Source of the DNA: Toxorhynchites rutilus septentrionalis
Taxonomy: Eukaryota; Arthropoda; Insecta; Diptera; Culicidae
Assembly (NCBI RefSeq): GCF_029784135.1
Contig: NC_073745.1
Coordinates: 49,797,619-49,861,618 of the forward strand
Length of the DNA stretch: 64,000 nt
Direction of reading: 5' to 3'
Position numbers and translations under genes: made by a program. Below the pieces are notes generated by a model. It ran no database searches, was not told the origin of the DNA, and worked only from the letters and a program-made list of their open reading frames with translations. Position 1 is the stretch's first letter; each line of letters starts with the position of its first letter. This document shows, piece by piece, positions 31,609-44,640 of the stretch.

Positions 31609-33362
31609 TTTTGGTTCAAGCAAATCATGACATCTGCCAACCCGTCCATTATCCCGGTTCGCTTCTAAGATATTCTCGTTCGACACCGACGAAAAATTTA
31701 CTCTATCAGAGAGGTACAAATAGTATGTATTGATAATTATAGACACTAATAACATAGGTGGTTCATTAGGGTGAGTAATAAAAATAATCTTACGCCAGTG
31801 TTACCCAGAGACATTTAGCCACCCGAGCCTGAGGGTGATGATCTAAAAAAAAGGTGGGGCGACTCATCTATCTTTCTATCTCTGTATGTAATAAAATTAG
31901 ATTACAGAGTTGGGAGGCTAAATTCACCTTTGTGGTGATGTGATGTGTGGGGGGGGGGGGTGGTTCGAAGAGTATGATTTTCATATAATGTCATCAGCAT
32001 AAGCCGCATCGATTAAGCGGGGCCATGATTATGGTTTATCTTTGGCGCACTGTACACGACACTGTTGATGGTATCCGAGGTTAATGACGGACGGATGGAT
32101 ATTTTCAACGTAGATTTCGTATCGTCACTCACCTCTCTCTCATCGTGGCGCATGAAGCTTTGGAAAGGTAATAAAACTATATCCTTTGATGAAGGATAAT
32201 GCGCCGTAATCGTGCCGTGACAATTACCAATGATATTAGCCCTGACACACGGAGGAAGAAGGAAGAGTCGACGCACGGAATCGCAATTCCGGTGGTCGTG
32301 TGTTAAAGAATATCAATTGTCTAATGGTTCATGTGGCTCGAGCACGAAAAGGCGATAAGTTGGCCAGGTCCTTCAGCCGGTCTGGCGACAATCGGCCGCC
32401 GCCGCCGTCGCCGTATTCCACGTTGACGTGTGTAGGGACAAATTGTATATAAAGACTGTTGGTTTGTCTGCTAGAAACGTGACCGTTTCCCTCTCCAAGT
32501 AGTAGTAATAGTAACTGAGTGACGAAGGAATAACTCGAATGCTGTACTACCGGTCTGTTTACGTTATCGAGAACGATCGGCATCGGGAAACTGCTTGATT
32601 TTCAACTGAGTGAGACACATCACGCCATTCAACTGGTCACGAAGAGAAGGAGGAGGTGGACCGGTGGTTTGATTTCTATGCGGTTTTCACAGTCCTCCAC
32701 CTGTATAGAGCGACGCCCAATGTGTGTTGGTAGAGTGTTTGTAGATTTGATTTCTCGTACAAATCTACATAATGCGGAATTAATTTTTCAATCCTTTGAC
32801 GATATTTCCCGTTTGGGAGGAAAAATAGTCGTGTGACCTTGGCAATGGTTGTTTCATTCTGAGCGAATACGAGGAATGTCGACTGGCTTTGGAACACGGG
32901 GTGTGTCTATTTTTACCGGTTGCATATTCTCGTCGGGTGACATGTGTGTGAGAAAATTTCCATTCCCATTGCCAGCCATTCTAGGCGCCTCAATTGAATT
33001 GTTGATTTCCGCTGGCGTGTTCATTTTAATCTGATAAACGTTATAGATGTGAATGATAGGCTGTAGTGGGAATGAGATTCATGAAACATCAAGTAATACA
33101 TCGTCGATGTTGGTAACAAACAAGAACACCTAAACCTCAGAGCCTGGGTTAAGTATTGAGTTTTTGCAAAGTCTTAGCTAACGTTAGACATCACTTTGAT
33201 TTTTTTTAAATAGAAAAAAAAAAACAACTGACGAACGGATCGTTTTGACTTCCGGTTTGCTGATAATACACAATGGCATTTAAGTGGCAATTTACAGTTA
33301 TTATCTAGAGTCTAGAATCTAGATTCTAGATAAAAATTGTCTTCGACAAAGTTATTACATAT
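31609..33362. other. no gene recognised; unique, relatively GC-rich DNA
   Basis: Contains a G-run (31949-31962) and a TATATAAAG string at 32446-32454 without a convincing initiator. The minus-strand open frame 32329-32583 is glycine-rich at one point (DGGGGR), otherwise unrecognised. It may be host regulatory DNA; nothing firm. Confidence 0.4.
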
Positions 33363-34665
33363 CAGCCATTCCATGCCAAACCAATATAGTGGTTTTCAGA
33401 CTTTCGTGAAAATTGGTAATTTTGTTCCTTTTCGCAAAATAGTGGACCCGTATTTTTTTGTTTTTTTATTAAGGTGCCCATTTCCATTTTAGGGTGGTCC
33501 GAAAAATTCCCTTTTTTCCAAAATGAAATTTTTCCGAAATTATATATCTTTCGAACAATTCAAACGCAAATTTTTTTTAACATTATAAAAAATACTATAC
33601 TTGCAAAAAAATTTAAATTTTGTTTTCGTAATAATTGGTTGTATTTGTTTTTTATAGTTACTATAGTTTCGAGACAAAGGGCACTATATTTTCAATAATT
33701 TTTTTTCTTGAAATTTGAGGATTTTTTACATAATATATGTGACATTATGTGACTTGATAAAACTGAAAGATTTGCTGTTTACTTCTTACAAGTATTCCAA
33801 AGAAACTTTTGAATAGATGAAGCTGAGTGAATGTCTGATGTCACGAAGAGGAGATCTCATATCTGTAGATTAAATCAGTTCGTTTTTTTTGCCACACTGG
33901 TTATGTTTTTAAATAAATTATCAATTAGATAATCGACCAACTCAAACCTATGTAGGGGAATAAGGCGGGACCTTCATTATTAAAAAAACCAATGGCCTAA
34001 AAATTCATTTTACCCTTGTTTCCAAAAACGACGTTTTTCGAAAATTGATAACTTTTAAACTACTGAACCGATTTAGATAGTCGACACATTGAATTGAAGT
34101 CCAAAGTCCAAAAAAATGGGATGTTATTCGCATAGATCTAGTCAAGTCGCAAAGGAATATCGAACGAAGACTTAAAACTGTTTACTTTGAAAAATCATAA
34201 CTAAAAAAAAAACATCTCTGATTTTTGGGTATTAAGTATGGTATTAAGTCCTCAGAAAAAATATTGAAAATATATCAATAATCACGAAAACAAAATCAAT
34301 TTTTTTTGCAAGTGTATTATTTTTCCAATGAAGTCTTCAATTTGAAACATCGATCATCTGAATCGGTTTAGTAGTTCAAAAGTTATGAATTTTTGAGAAT
34401 AGAAAAAAGCGGAAAAAATATATTTCGAACCATTGGTTAACTTTGAAAAATCATAACCTAAAAAGAAATCCTCAGCTTTCAAGAAAAAATATTAAAAATA
34501 TAGCGCTCTTGGTCTCGAAACTATGTAAACTATAAAAAAAAAAACAAATACAATCATAAATTACGAAATCAAACTCCAAATATTTTGCAAGTGTGGATTT
34601 TTAGCTAATTGGCTTTAAGTTGATATGTAAATCATCTGAATCGGCTTAGTGGTTCGAAAGAAAAA
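33363..34665. mobile_element. CAGCCATTCC-family MITE, left end plus rearranged interior
   Basis: Starts CAGCCATTCCATGCCAAACC and continues through GACCCGTATTTTTTTG, AAGGTGCCCATTTCCA and TTTTAGGGTGGTCCGAAAAA. The interior repeats the theme 'cgatcatctgaatcgg...agttcaaaagttatgaa' several times in both orientations (33540, 34030, 34330, 34610). The right terminus is missing. Confidence 0.6.
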
Positions 34666-34667
34666 AT

Positions 34668-35150
34668 GAAAAAACGTTTTTTTGCTCTAACTCTCATATT
34701 TAAAATACAACATCAAAACTGCCATTGGACGACTTTTAGAACTTATCAAAACTAACATTTTGCGATTTTCCTGTATCTTATTTCTACTCAAAGTTGTTGA
34801 TATTTTTTTCCCCAAAAATACGCCTTTTTCATTTGTTTGCCGATATTTTTGGGGCAAACATAAAAAAAATTTTATTAACGGCATATTTTACTCTACATAA
34901 TGTGAATTTTCCGAAACTATGTCTTTATTTTGTATTTGAGTAAACTAGATTTGAAATCACGTGGTTCTGGGTAAAAGCTATCAATAACTTTGAGTAGGAT
35001 TAAGATATTGACAAGTTCTGCATTGCAAAATGTTTGTCTTGATAAGATAAAAAAGTCGTCTGAAGACACTTTTAATGTAGAATTTAAAAGGCATAATTTA
35101 AAAAAAATTAAAGTTAGAGCGAAAAACCAACATTTTCATGGCCACCCTAA
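34668..35150. mobile_element. remnant MITE ending GCCACCCTAA
   Basis: The right end (complement TTAGGGTGGCCATGAAAATG, then GCTCTAACTT) has a partly matching inverted copy at 34670-34700 (TTTTTTTGCTCTAACTCTC). It is related at the tips to the 36104-36637 element; the left tip is lost. Confidence 0.45.
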
Positions 35151-35329
35151 TGCAACATAGAAATAAAGCGCTGAATCGGTAATATTAAAAGATACAAAAA
35201 AAAGTTTTACAAAGTTGCATAGTTGCATAACTGGGGCAACAACATTGTTTTATTTAGACAACATGAAAATGAGTGCTCCATCATTTGTAACAACTTCGTC
35301 GAAGACAGGGAATAACAGGTCTCCGACAA

Positions 35330-35830
35330 AATAGTCTCGGTTCTGCCATACAAATGAAACACAAATTTCTGCATAACTTGAGATCTAATCAGGACAATGG
35401 AACCAAATTTGGCATGTGGAGGATTTAGGGGGCAATAATTCCTTCCTCCTCTCTAAGGGAGAGGGGGCCTGAATAACTTGAGAACTAAGTTCCTAAGGGC
35501 TGCATAACTCGAGAATCAATCAAGCAAACGGAACCAAATTTGACATGTAGAGTGACTCGACACTCTCCCCCCTCTCTGAAGGAGGGGAAAGGGTTGCATA
35601 ACTCGAGAACTAATAAAGCAAATTGAACCAAATTTGGCATATAGAGGTTTTAGGGAGCAATAAAAGATTCTATGGTGGTTCAGCACTCCTACCCTTCTTT
35701 TAGGGGAAGGAGGCTGTCATATAAATGAAACACAAACTTCTGCATAACTCGATAACTATTCCAGAAAATTGAGCCAAATCTGGAATTTGAGTGTTTTTGA
35801 GTGCGAGAAATGTTTATATGATGGTATAAC

Positions 35831-35867
<37 letters not shown>

Positions 35868-36100
35868 CCTCCTCTCTAGAATGGTGAGGGATTCCCATAA
35901 AAATATAACACATATTTCATCCAGACATGACAATTGGAAAATTTCGGAAAACTCTGAAGGAAAATGGGGAAATTCGGAAAATTCAATTCCCAAATGTTCT
36001 ACAAGGTTAGGTTAGGTTTGCGCTAACGAAATTGATTTTTGTTCGAAAATGGAAATGGATTGAAATGTGATAAAACGCACTCCTATATCTTCTACTATTT
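35330..36100. repeat. Helitron-derived repeat units, decayed
   Basis: Four to five diverged copies of the CTGCCATACAAATGAAACAC / GAACCAAATTTGGCATGTGG unit. They are followed by ACATGACAATTGGAAAATTT... and CGCACTCCTATATCTTCT, which parallels 41400-41600 just upstream of the complete Helitron at 41601. Confidence 0.65.
35832..35862. repeat. (CT)n microsatellite
   Basis: About fifteen consecutive CT dinucleotides inside a Helitron-type repeat unit. Confidence 0.95.
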
Positions 36101-36103
36101 ACA

Positions 36104-36637
36104 TTAGGGTGGCAGCGAAAATGGTCATGTCAAATTTCAAAAACCGACCATGTGCATTTTGTTTATTGGCCTAAAAAAGATCTGTGCAAAGTTTCAGCTC
36201 GATCAGACATGATTTAGGGGTGCCTCAAAGCGCTCAAAGTTTTGATTTTTTGATCCTCGAAAATCTTCCAAGATGGTAGTTTTTTTAAATTCGATATTTA
36301 TTTTTTTCCATACCTTCATTGCCTCTCTAGGCTAAGTCCCAAAAGGTCCCAAATTTTTTTTTCGAGATGACACCAGATCTCGACGTTTCATGCATTTTTA
36401 AGTCATTTGGCATCGAATTTTTTTTTCGATTTTCCAAATTTCATTCACTTCCCCCCTTGGAAGATTTTCGAGGATCAAAAAATCAAAACTTTGAGCGCTT
36501 TGAGGCACCCCTAAATCATGTCCAATCGAGCTGAGACTTTGCACAGATCATTGTTTTGGGCCAATACACAAAATGTACATGGTCGGTTTTTGAAATTCGA
36601 TGATGATTTTTTTCCCATACATCCATTGCCACCCTAA
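36104..36637. mobile_element. 534-bp long-inverted-repeat MITE (TTAGGGTGGC ends)
   Basis: The left arm from TTAGGGTGGCAGCGAAAATG and the complement of the right arm (TTAGGGTGGCAATGGATGTA) align for over 170 bp. Shared phrases include AATTTCAAAAACCGACCATG, ATTTAGGGGTGCCTCAAAGC and GATCCTCGAAAATCTTCCAA. The flanks TTTACA and TTCACA may be an imperfect duplication. It splits a Helitron copy: TATATCTTCTACTATTTACA on one side and CACATATATAAAAATGGATC on the other. No coding capacity. Confidence 0.8.
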
Positions 36638-36834
36638 TTCACATATATAAAAATGGATCACAGAATGTATTGATAAGAGCAAAACCCGAGGAAGGAATTG
36701 TCCGATTTAGGCCTGTCTTTATTCTATCATATTTTTGTATCAAACATTCATTCCATGTAACAGAGAAACATGTTATTTTCAAGTGATAACTAAAAATAAA
36801 TTTAGGGCAGGACGAAGTTTTCCGGGTCAGCTAG
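36638..36834 (+). mobile_element. short Helitron, 5' tip disrupted by the adjacent MITE
   Basis: TATATAAAAATGGATCACAG, AATGTATTGATAAGAGCAAA at the left matches the complete Helitron at 41601. The end is GGCAGGACGAAGTTTTCCGG, GTCAGCTAG followed by T. Internal deletion leaves about 200 bp. Confidence 0.7.
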
Positions 36835-39800
36835 TTTTCAATAAAAAACTTCAAATTACTTTAAATATGTACGAAACAAAACACACTTTCCAAACGCTTT
36901 CGAGAGAACCACCTTTATTTAAATGTCTTGCGTATTTTATGATTCAATTGCAAGAACGTGAAAAAGCTGCTCTATCCGATTAGATTATGATAGCAGGCAC
37001 AAATAGATCAAAATAGTATTCCTCTCATAACGGTTATAGAACACATAACTTTGGCACATAAAAACTAACAACTTCATCTAACAACCAGTTGCGGGCACAT
37101 AACTTGATTGCCGATTGGTGTAGAGAAACCCTCGTGCGGAACCCAGACTCTGGATAGCCTCATGCAATAGCTGGCAGTAATTAACAACTGCAATAAATCA
37201 TCATCACAAATAAACGTTTATAGTCGTAGGGTAGTTTTCCTTGTGGGGAGAGAAAATACAGCAGCAGCAGTAGTTCCATTGTTTGCCCTTATCTGAAGTT
37301 AATTTTATGACTTTTTGGTGTTCCTGATACTGATGCCGGAATCGATTTTTTTTTCATGAATTGTGGATTGGAAACTCTAAATTTCATGGCTGCGAAGTAG
37401 TATACTACTAATCGGATAAGGAACAAACAGTAAATTATTTTTAATTACTTTCGGTGTCGTCCCACCTTTTCTTGAGTTGTATGCCACAGGTATGCCATCG
37501 CAGTTTTCATAAATTCCCGCGAAGGCCGAGCGACGGGAAGTGGAGCGGCAAATACTTCTCTAAGCATATTTCTCGCCTCTGAAACACCTCTTACCAAGAG
37601 AACAGAGCGCGTTAATATTTATGCACGAGAACAAGTGGGCGACAAAGTCTGGCGAAGGCCACGCCGTCTAATTTGGGACGATATGGCATGGCGCGAACGG
37701 GTATTGTTTGCGGAACTTTATCCGCAATCTCTTGAAACTCTCTGTCTCAACGAACCGAGAAGAAGTGGACCACCGGGAAGGAAGTGTGTTATTATAATTT
37801 GATTAGCAAACATCGTAGTCTCCGGTGCAAATTAATCTCTATCAGTATGTTTGAGAATCAGTTGGGTCCATCTGTTGACAGTGCGTTAGTTGTGATATGA
37901 TTCATTGGGCTGTCTGGGAAGATATTCGTATGTCCAGTATGACTCGTCCAGCAATCCTAAATTTTCATCGAATGAATCAGCAAACATTATCAACGAATGG
38001 AAGAATATTGTCGCGGAAATTCCCAAGGGCATCCCGAAAGCAGAATCGGCAAAATGTGAAGTCTAAAAATAATTCGAGTGATACACACACACATGGAAGG
38101 AGGAACAAGAGACCTTTATCCATCCAACTCGAGATGAGAATCTCGGATCAAAGCGTTCGTCATTTCACTGTACCATCTTTTTTGTTGTTGCAGTTACGCT
38201 GGATGAAAACGGAACGTCCAGCTCATCATCATGGGTGAATAAATATCGGATCCGATCTGCCGGATCCGCTTTACCGGGGGACCACCGACCCGTTTACAGG
38301 ACAAAGTGATTGTGTTGTGTCAGCAACAAGTTCATCGATAAGATGAGGCGGGTGGATGGATGAGTGCCAAAAGAACATTGTGTTGTATATCCTCCTGTCT
38401 CTCTTCAGTCGAGATGACGAAAGTGGATTGCTACTGATACCAAGTTTAACGAAACTTTGTCTAAGCGTCGTTTTTGAGCTCAAGTAGTCACAGAAATTGG
38501 CGCGTTGGGTGATGAAATACGCGTCGAAATATCATTGAATTATCGATACGATGGAACACCATTTAATTTTGTCAAACTTTTTGGAGCTTGGATTCCCCAT
38601 TTTATGAAAAGAAATTGTTGTTCATAAACTAGTTTTCTCATTTGGGAAATTATAGTATTGTATCGTTGTAACTAAAAACAAGTGCTGATTATAAATAGTT
38701 TATTTTCTGATAGGGTTTCAATTGAGAAATATGTATTTTGATCATAATTTGCATTATTCGCTGACAAAAGTTGAAACAGCCTTCGACTGGAAATCTCTTT
38801 AATAAAGAAAGGAAAAAAATCGATGGCAATTTTACAAAAATCACTCATAGGACACATGTTTGTAAAAGTTTTTATGTAATAACGATTCATAAAAAGAAAA
38901 AAATACCAAACAAGTTCAAAAGTTGCGACTTGCAACACTATATTTTGTATGTGCGATTGTGGTCAAACATATTGCCTTTCATTTTTAAACTATCAGCGTC
39001 ATTTCCGATATGGTCGTTTTGATGTAGTCGAATTTAAATTTTTGAAATACAAATTTTCAGCGTGTGACTTCAATTGTATTTTTTTTATTTTCATGAAAAA
39101 AAAATCTCAAGAGTTATACACGAAACACATTTTTGTAGGATTAGTCGTTTAAAGCTATAGCAATGTTTTTTGAATGTGGCAAAAAAGCAGAAAGATGTAC
39201 GAAAACCCCATATTGCCACAATTGTAGCCAGGTATATTAGACATTTCTAAAATGATGTGGTGTTTCTGATTTTTTAAATTACAGTGCGCGTTTTGCGCGT
39301 AACACTATGAGTATATTTTTCGACTTTTTTCGGTTATAAAAAAATTCCTTTATATATTCCTTTAAGTCAATCATTGAAAACAGTTTTCAATATTATCGCA
39401 GTTATTGATCCATCTTTTAAAAAGAAAAAAAAATATAATAAAATTCGAAACTTGTCTGATTTGTTCCAAGAACATGTGCATTTGAATGACTTGATTTTCA
39501 GTTAGATTAACGTGTATTGTCTCTCGCTTGGGACGATATGGCATGATGGTCCTCAACAAGATTTTTCCACAGGTGTGTTACTGCTGCGGAAACGAAAAAC
39601 GGATCCAAAATTTTTTCATGTTTGAATTTAATTACTCGAGTTTATTAACTTTTTTTTCTTATTTCGCGCTTAGAATTCACCGCGCAGCTTAGGGTGCAAT
39701 TAAGTGGTCGGAAATGAATTTGGGGTGGTCTGAAAATTGAATTCCGTTCAAAACAGTCATTCTAAAAATCCTATACTTTTGAACCGTTGTTACGGTTTTC

Positions 39801-41034
39801 GATGTGTATTTGTAACTTTTGAACCGTATGTTCGATTTTTGTTTTTTTTTTTTCAGTGAATGGATTGTTACCGGAGAATTTGTAAATTGCGCAGAAATGT
39901 ATACATTTAGGCGATAATTTTTTGTGGTTTTTCTAGTGTCGAGACCAACGTGATTCTAATGTTTTTCATATGGTTTTTGGAAAGCTGAGAAATTTTAACA
40001 TTACATAATATTCTCCTCTAATCAAACACATGCCTTTATACTTGCCTCTCGCTTTCTTCATAAATGGATAAATAAATAATTTGAACAAACTAAACAATTG
40101 AAAATAAATTTTGTCATTTATCAACCGGAAATAAAAGATTTTTATTTATTTCTTTATTTCTTTATTTATCTTTTATTTTATTGAATATATATTTGAATAA
40201 ATTTATTGTATACAAAATTTATTTGCAATTGTTTCTCTGTTTCTCTGACAAATCAAATTAATCTTGTAAAACATCAATCTGGAGTATGCAACTTAATTGA
40301 TTATTTTTACATTTACAAAATTGTTATCTGAACGGGCTTCATTTCAGCGCAGACTCATAAATTGTGGAGATCATTGAGCACCTGAAATAATTGTTTTTGG
40401 TGACTTCAGCACAACTTACAAAGATTCCTTCCCCATGTTTTATATGAAGAAAATTGGGATTATGGGTTATTCAAACTACGTATAATTAAACATAAAATTT
40501 GGCTGATTTTCGGCGATATGCGATGCTAATGACTGAAGTTTTAGCACTACTAATACTGTTGTCGCTCACGTGCGCTATTTATCAATGAGCGCGTAAAGAG
40601 AGAGAGAATCAAATCGCGCTTTACAATTTTCCCTTTTCGCTCATTCCGATAATTTTCAGCTCTAGTGTACACTGGCGGGGAAATTCTTGCCTAGCCATCG
40701 TCGGCGTAAGGTTAGATAAATTTTAACCCGAATTGAATTGACTTTATGTCTTCCTATTGAAATCCTACTTCTTGACACCAGTGTTGCTCCTAGCTTATTC
40801 TGATTCTTCTCTGTTCATAACTTGTGTAAACAGGGTGTGAAATGAAAATCTCAAAAGTGAGTCAAACAAGTTATTTTTTATATTCCCATAAACAGTTACT
40901 TATGGTTCATTCATGGTTAATAAATTGTTCCTTCATTGCATAAAATCGTAAGTAATGAACAGCCGAATCGAATAAAAAATCGTAGTTCTACGTTAACAAT
41001 GCGGTTATGCCATGTTCTGAGAGCAGTAAAATTC
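36835..41034. other. no gene recognised
   Basis: 37.0-38.6 kb is unique-looking and contains short unrecognised frames (37897-38238 plus, 38271-38483 minus). 38.6-40.5 kb is very AT-rich. 40985-41040 (TAGTTCTACGTTAACAATGC) resembles 29461-29500, a flank shared by two Helitron-type arrays. Confidence 0.4.
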
Positions 41035-41345
41035 GACGTGTGGAAGTTTTAGGATGCAATTAATGTTTCTATGTTGGATAGACACTCCTCCCTCCTTTCT
41101 AAGGGAGGGGGCTGCCATTCAAATGAAACACAAATTTCTTTATAACTCGAGAATTAATCAAGCAGACGAACCCAAATTCGGCGTGTGGATGTTTTAGGAT
41201 GCAATAAAAGTTTCTATGTTGGATAGACACTCCTCTCCCTCTCTAAGGGGGGGCTACCATACAAATGAAACACAAATTTCTTTATAACTCGAAAATTAAT
41301 CAAGCGAACGAAACCAAATTCGGCGTGTGGGTGTATCACACCCCT
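41035..41345. repeat. two to three Helitron-type repeat units
   Basis: Units with GTGTGGAAGTTTTAGGATGC, CTAAGGGAGGGGGCTGCCAT and CAAATGAAACACAAATTTCT repeat at about 130-bp spacing. They are homologous to the arrays at 24.4, 29.7 and 35.4 kb. Confidence 0.7.
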
Positions 41346-41600
41346 CCCTTCTCTGGATTGTTGAGGGGGTCCCATAAAAATATTAGACATATTTCAACCA
41401 AACATGACAATTGAAAATTTTCGGAAAACTCTAAAGCGAAATGGGAAAATTCGGAAAAACTCAATTCCCATGTGTTCTATAAATTCGTAGTGACAAGCGT
41501 TGTTAGTACAAGCGTTAGTTAGTATTTCGTTGTGCGCCAACAAAATTGATTTTTTTCGAAAGTGGAAATGTGACAAAACGTACTCCTATATCTTCTTCTA

Positions 41601-41968
41601 TCTATATAAAAAATGGATCACCGAATGTGTTGATAAGAGCAAACTCCGATTAGGGTTATCTTCATTCTATCATATTTTTTGTATCAAACATTTTTTCGAT
41701 GTAACGGAGAAACAAGTTATTTGCAAGTGATTGAAAAATCTTGAACGAGAATTGTGTCTGAAAATAATCTAATATTATAATGACGAGTTTTAGTAGAAGT
41801 CCTAGGACGTTTATATTAGAAGTAAATTGTAAAGGGTCAATTAGAAGATGAATCAATAAATAGTTCTGCGATTGGGCCCATGATCGTAAGTAAAAAAACG
41901 TGAATGTTTGGAAGTATTGATAACAAATAATAATTTTTTGGCGGGACATAGTTTGACGGGTCAGCTAG
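41601..41968 (+). mobile_element. complete compact Helitron (368 bp)
   Basis: Begins TCTATATAAAAAATGGATCA directly after A and ends TTTTTGGCGGGACATAGTTT, GACGGGTCAGCTAG directly before T. These are the 5'-TC...CTAG-3' limits and A|T target of Helitrons. GTTGATAAGAGCAAACTCCG and GAACGAGAATTGTGTCTGAA in the body recur in the 29.5-31.5 kb copy. No protein is encoded. Confidence 0.78.
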
Positions 41969-44219
41969 TGTAGAATAAACGAGGGGAAGGATAAAAATAG
42001 ATCCGGGTTCAATGGGTCAATTATCTCTATCGCATCCCTAAATTAATAATCTACGAGTTTGATGTTATTCATGACACGTTCTGTTCAAAATATGTTTGAA
42101 TCTTTCCGAGAATCCGGGGATCATCTGAGAAAATTGCTGAAAATCTATTTGACCCAGGTTGACCATGCATAAGCTTGTTGGAAATATTCCAAGTTGATTG
42201 AAGCATTTTTTTTTACCTGAAAGAAAACTGTCTCCATCTTTCTCTCCCTCCCCGTTTCGTCCCATTTATTATGCCTGTGCACTTTCGACTATTTCTAATT
42301 GAAAATAAATTTCAATTCGAGACCACATTCCTCGAAGCCGAAGCAAGCAGCTCGGCAGCATCATCGCGTAAATAACTAATTACCTTTTCATCGCCTAAAA
42401 TTCGAACTTCGCTTCTGCTAGAGCGGATTATTGATTGGCTGCTGCTTCTCTCTGGAATTGTAGAATTAAATAATCGTAATATTAATCATGAAACAAGCGA
42501 GCGCCCCCGGTGTGTTTGCGATGGGAAGGGGCTGATTTTTGTAGTAAGTTCGGGCTTCCTGTACTTGATTGTAGGGACATGGATGCTTCGGTTTCCATGT
42601 AAATCTCCTTCAAAGCGTTGTCTCCAGTTGAAGACCCATTCTTACTGAACGTAAGATTAAACATTTTCCGTGGAATCCTCACAATATTCACGCAGTGCAG
42701 AATATTCGGTTGAACGAAGATTGCGCTTAATGCTACCGAATCCTCGCTCTGCTGTCGCACGCCATGTTGTGTTGCTAAGGATGGGCCATGCTACAGCTCT
42801 AGCAGCAGCGGTTGGGGAACAAATTCACTCTCTCGTAAGTCAAGCGTTTCTGGCAGCCAACGAGTGGAAATTATGACACGCACAAACAATACAATATTTG
42901 CGCGGTATGTCTCTTCGATATGATACGGTCTGACATAACGAGACACGTACGCAAATGATGATGTGTCTTTCGCATGATCTGTTATAGCGTTGCGGTGTGA
43001 TGCCACCGTTGCCGCCATCGTTTGCAGTGTGTGGGTGTCTCGATGTGTGTGGGGATCGACCGTACGACCAAATAATAGGGCGTGTTTGTGTGCAAATATT
43101 ACGCTAATTGGTTGCTAATTCCTTGCCCCGTGTGAAATCAATTTTCTCATCGTGTGTGCTTTGTGATTTAATTGCATTGATTTTAATTTGATGGTGATCA
43201 GTTTGTTGGGAAACATTTGATTGCGCTACGCATCATCCTTTCAATGATTATATCGGCATACATGCATTCGATTATAATAATACCGACATACCATAAATTA
43301 CGTGGCTATCATCGGGACAGCCAAATTAACATAAATTGCTTTCAACACGTTTCGTTTTGGTTTGCGCGGTGGACTATCAGCAGCTCGTGGAGATAATATG
43401 CCCTTAACTCTTGCTATTTGTTCGCAAACTGACCAATAAATGTTTAATCCACCCCACGTCCGAAGGGGGCCCCTTCAACTGGGCTGGAAACTGTAAACTG
43501 CTATTAATTACAATATGGTACGTGTACGTGTGCAGAGCGATCGATATAGAGAAGTGTCTATATTTAATTTCACGTATCCGTATATGCTGTACCGGCTTGC
43601 GGGAACCGGGAACTTGGGACCGTGAAAAATGGATCCAACACTAAATTTAGATGTTCGTTCCCCTCTTCGCAATTGGATGTGGTGCAGATCACATGGCGAC
43701 CAAGGGTAAATTTACATCCCGCTTCGTTCGCCAAGCAAATTTGTTAACATATTTAGATGATAATCATATACTGGTTTACATTGCTGCTGACATGTTTTGT
43801 GGGATGAGCCTATTAATCGCAATTTATCCATTGGAGTGATTGGAAATGATGTTCCGAAAATGTAAAATGTATGATGAGAAATGAGAATGTGTCGAATCCG
43901 GATTAAAAAATATCAGTTACGATTGTTCATTATATTTTTTTCGAGTGAAAGACTATGAAAAGCTATCCGAAACTAAACTTAGTCTCATAGAAAATATGTG
44001 AATTAGGTACTGTTCATCGCAAGTCACTAATTTTACTAATTTCTCTTTGAGAAAAATTTACACTGGAAAAACGGAACGTCTGTTGAGGCTACCAAAGAAT
44101 CGGCATCTTCAAAGACAAAAGAAGTGCAGGATTATCTCCACTAAATGTGTGTTTTTGGGTTAAAATTCTTTAAACCTAAAAATCTGTATTGAATTAATTT
44201 ATTGTTTTTTGGCAGATAC
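41969..44219. other. no gene recognised; unique-looking DNA
   Basis: 42.3-43.9 kb is comparatively GC-rich and free of the repeats found elsewhere. Open frames (42482-42760 minus, 42670-42876 plus, 43411-43644 plus) show no known domain. Possibly host intron or regulatory DNA. Confidence 0.4.
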
Positions 44220-44640
44220 TATTTCTTATGGAATTGTTGTATACTGTACTACTAGAGACAAGCTCAGCGTATTGCCTCGGCGTTATAAGGCGTTTGAGAG
44301 AAAAAATTCGTCGTAAACGGCCAGATTTGTGTGAGAATAACACTTGGGTTTTGAACCAAGATAATGCACCAGCTCATCGATTGATCATTGTGAATGAATT
44401 TTCATCCAAAAGTGGCACGAAGCACTATACTCTTCAGATATGGCTCCGTGTGACTTTTTCCTATTTCCGAAACTCAAATTACCACTTCGTGGGACTCGTT
44501 TTGACAGCATTGAAGATATAAAAACGAATTTACTGACTAAAGGCAATTCCTGAATACAGTTATGCAAAATGTTTCGATGACTGAATTGTTCTTTGAAAAA
44601 AGTGTATTGCTTCAGAAGGGGCCTGTTTTGAAGGCTATAA
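44220..44640 (+). pseudogene. mariner transposase fossil 2
   Basis: The open frame from 44228 reads YCLGVIRRLREKIRRKRPDL, then NNTWVLNQDNAPAH, the second-Asp region of a mariner transposase. A shifted frame continues with DMAPCDFFLFPKLKLPLRGT (third Asp) and RFDSIEDIKTNLL, then degraded C-terminal text. The first catalytic Asp and the whole DNA-binding half are absent. A frameshift near 44420 separates the two parts. It is a 3' fragment of a lineage different from the mariner fossils at 27.8 and 59.8 kb. Confidence 0.8.

Noticed and set aside
32446..32480. TATATAAAG as a core promoter
   Set aside because: No initiator at the right spacing on either strand and no following coding frame of note.
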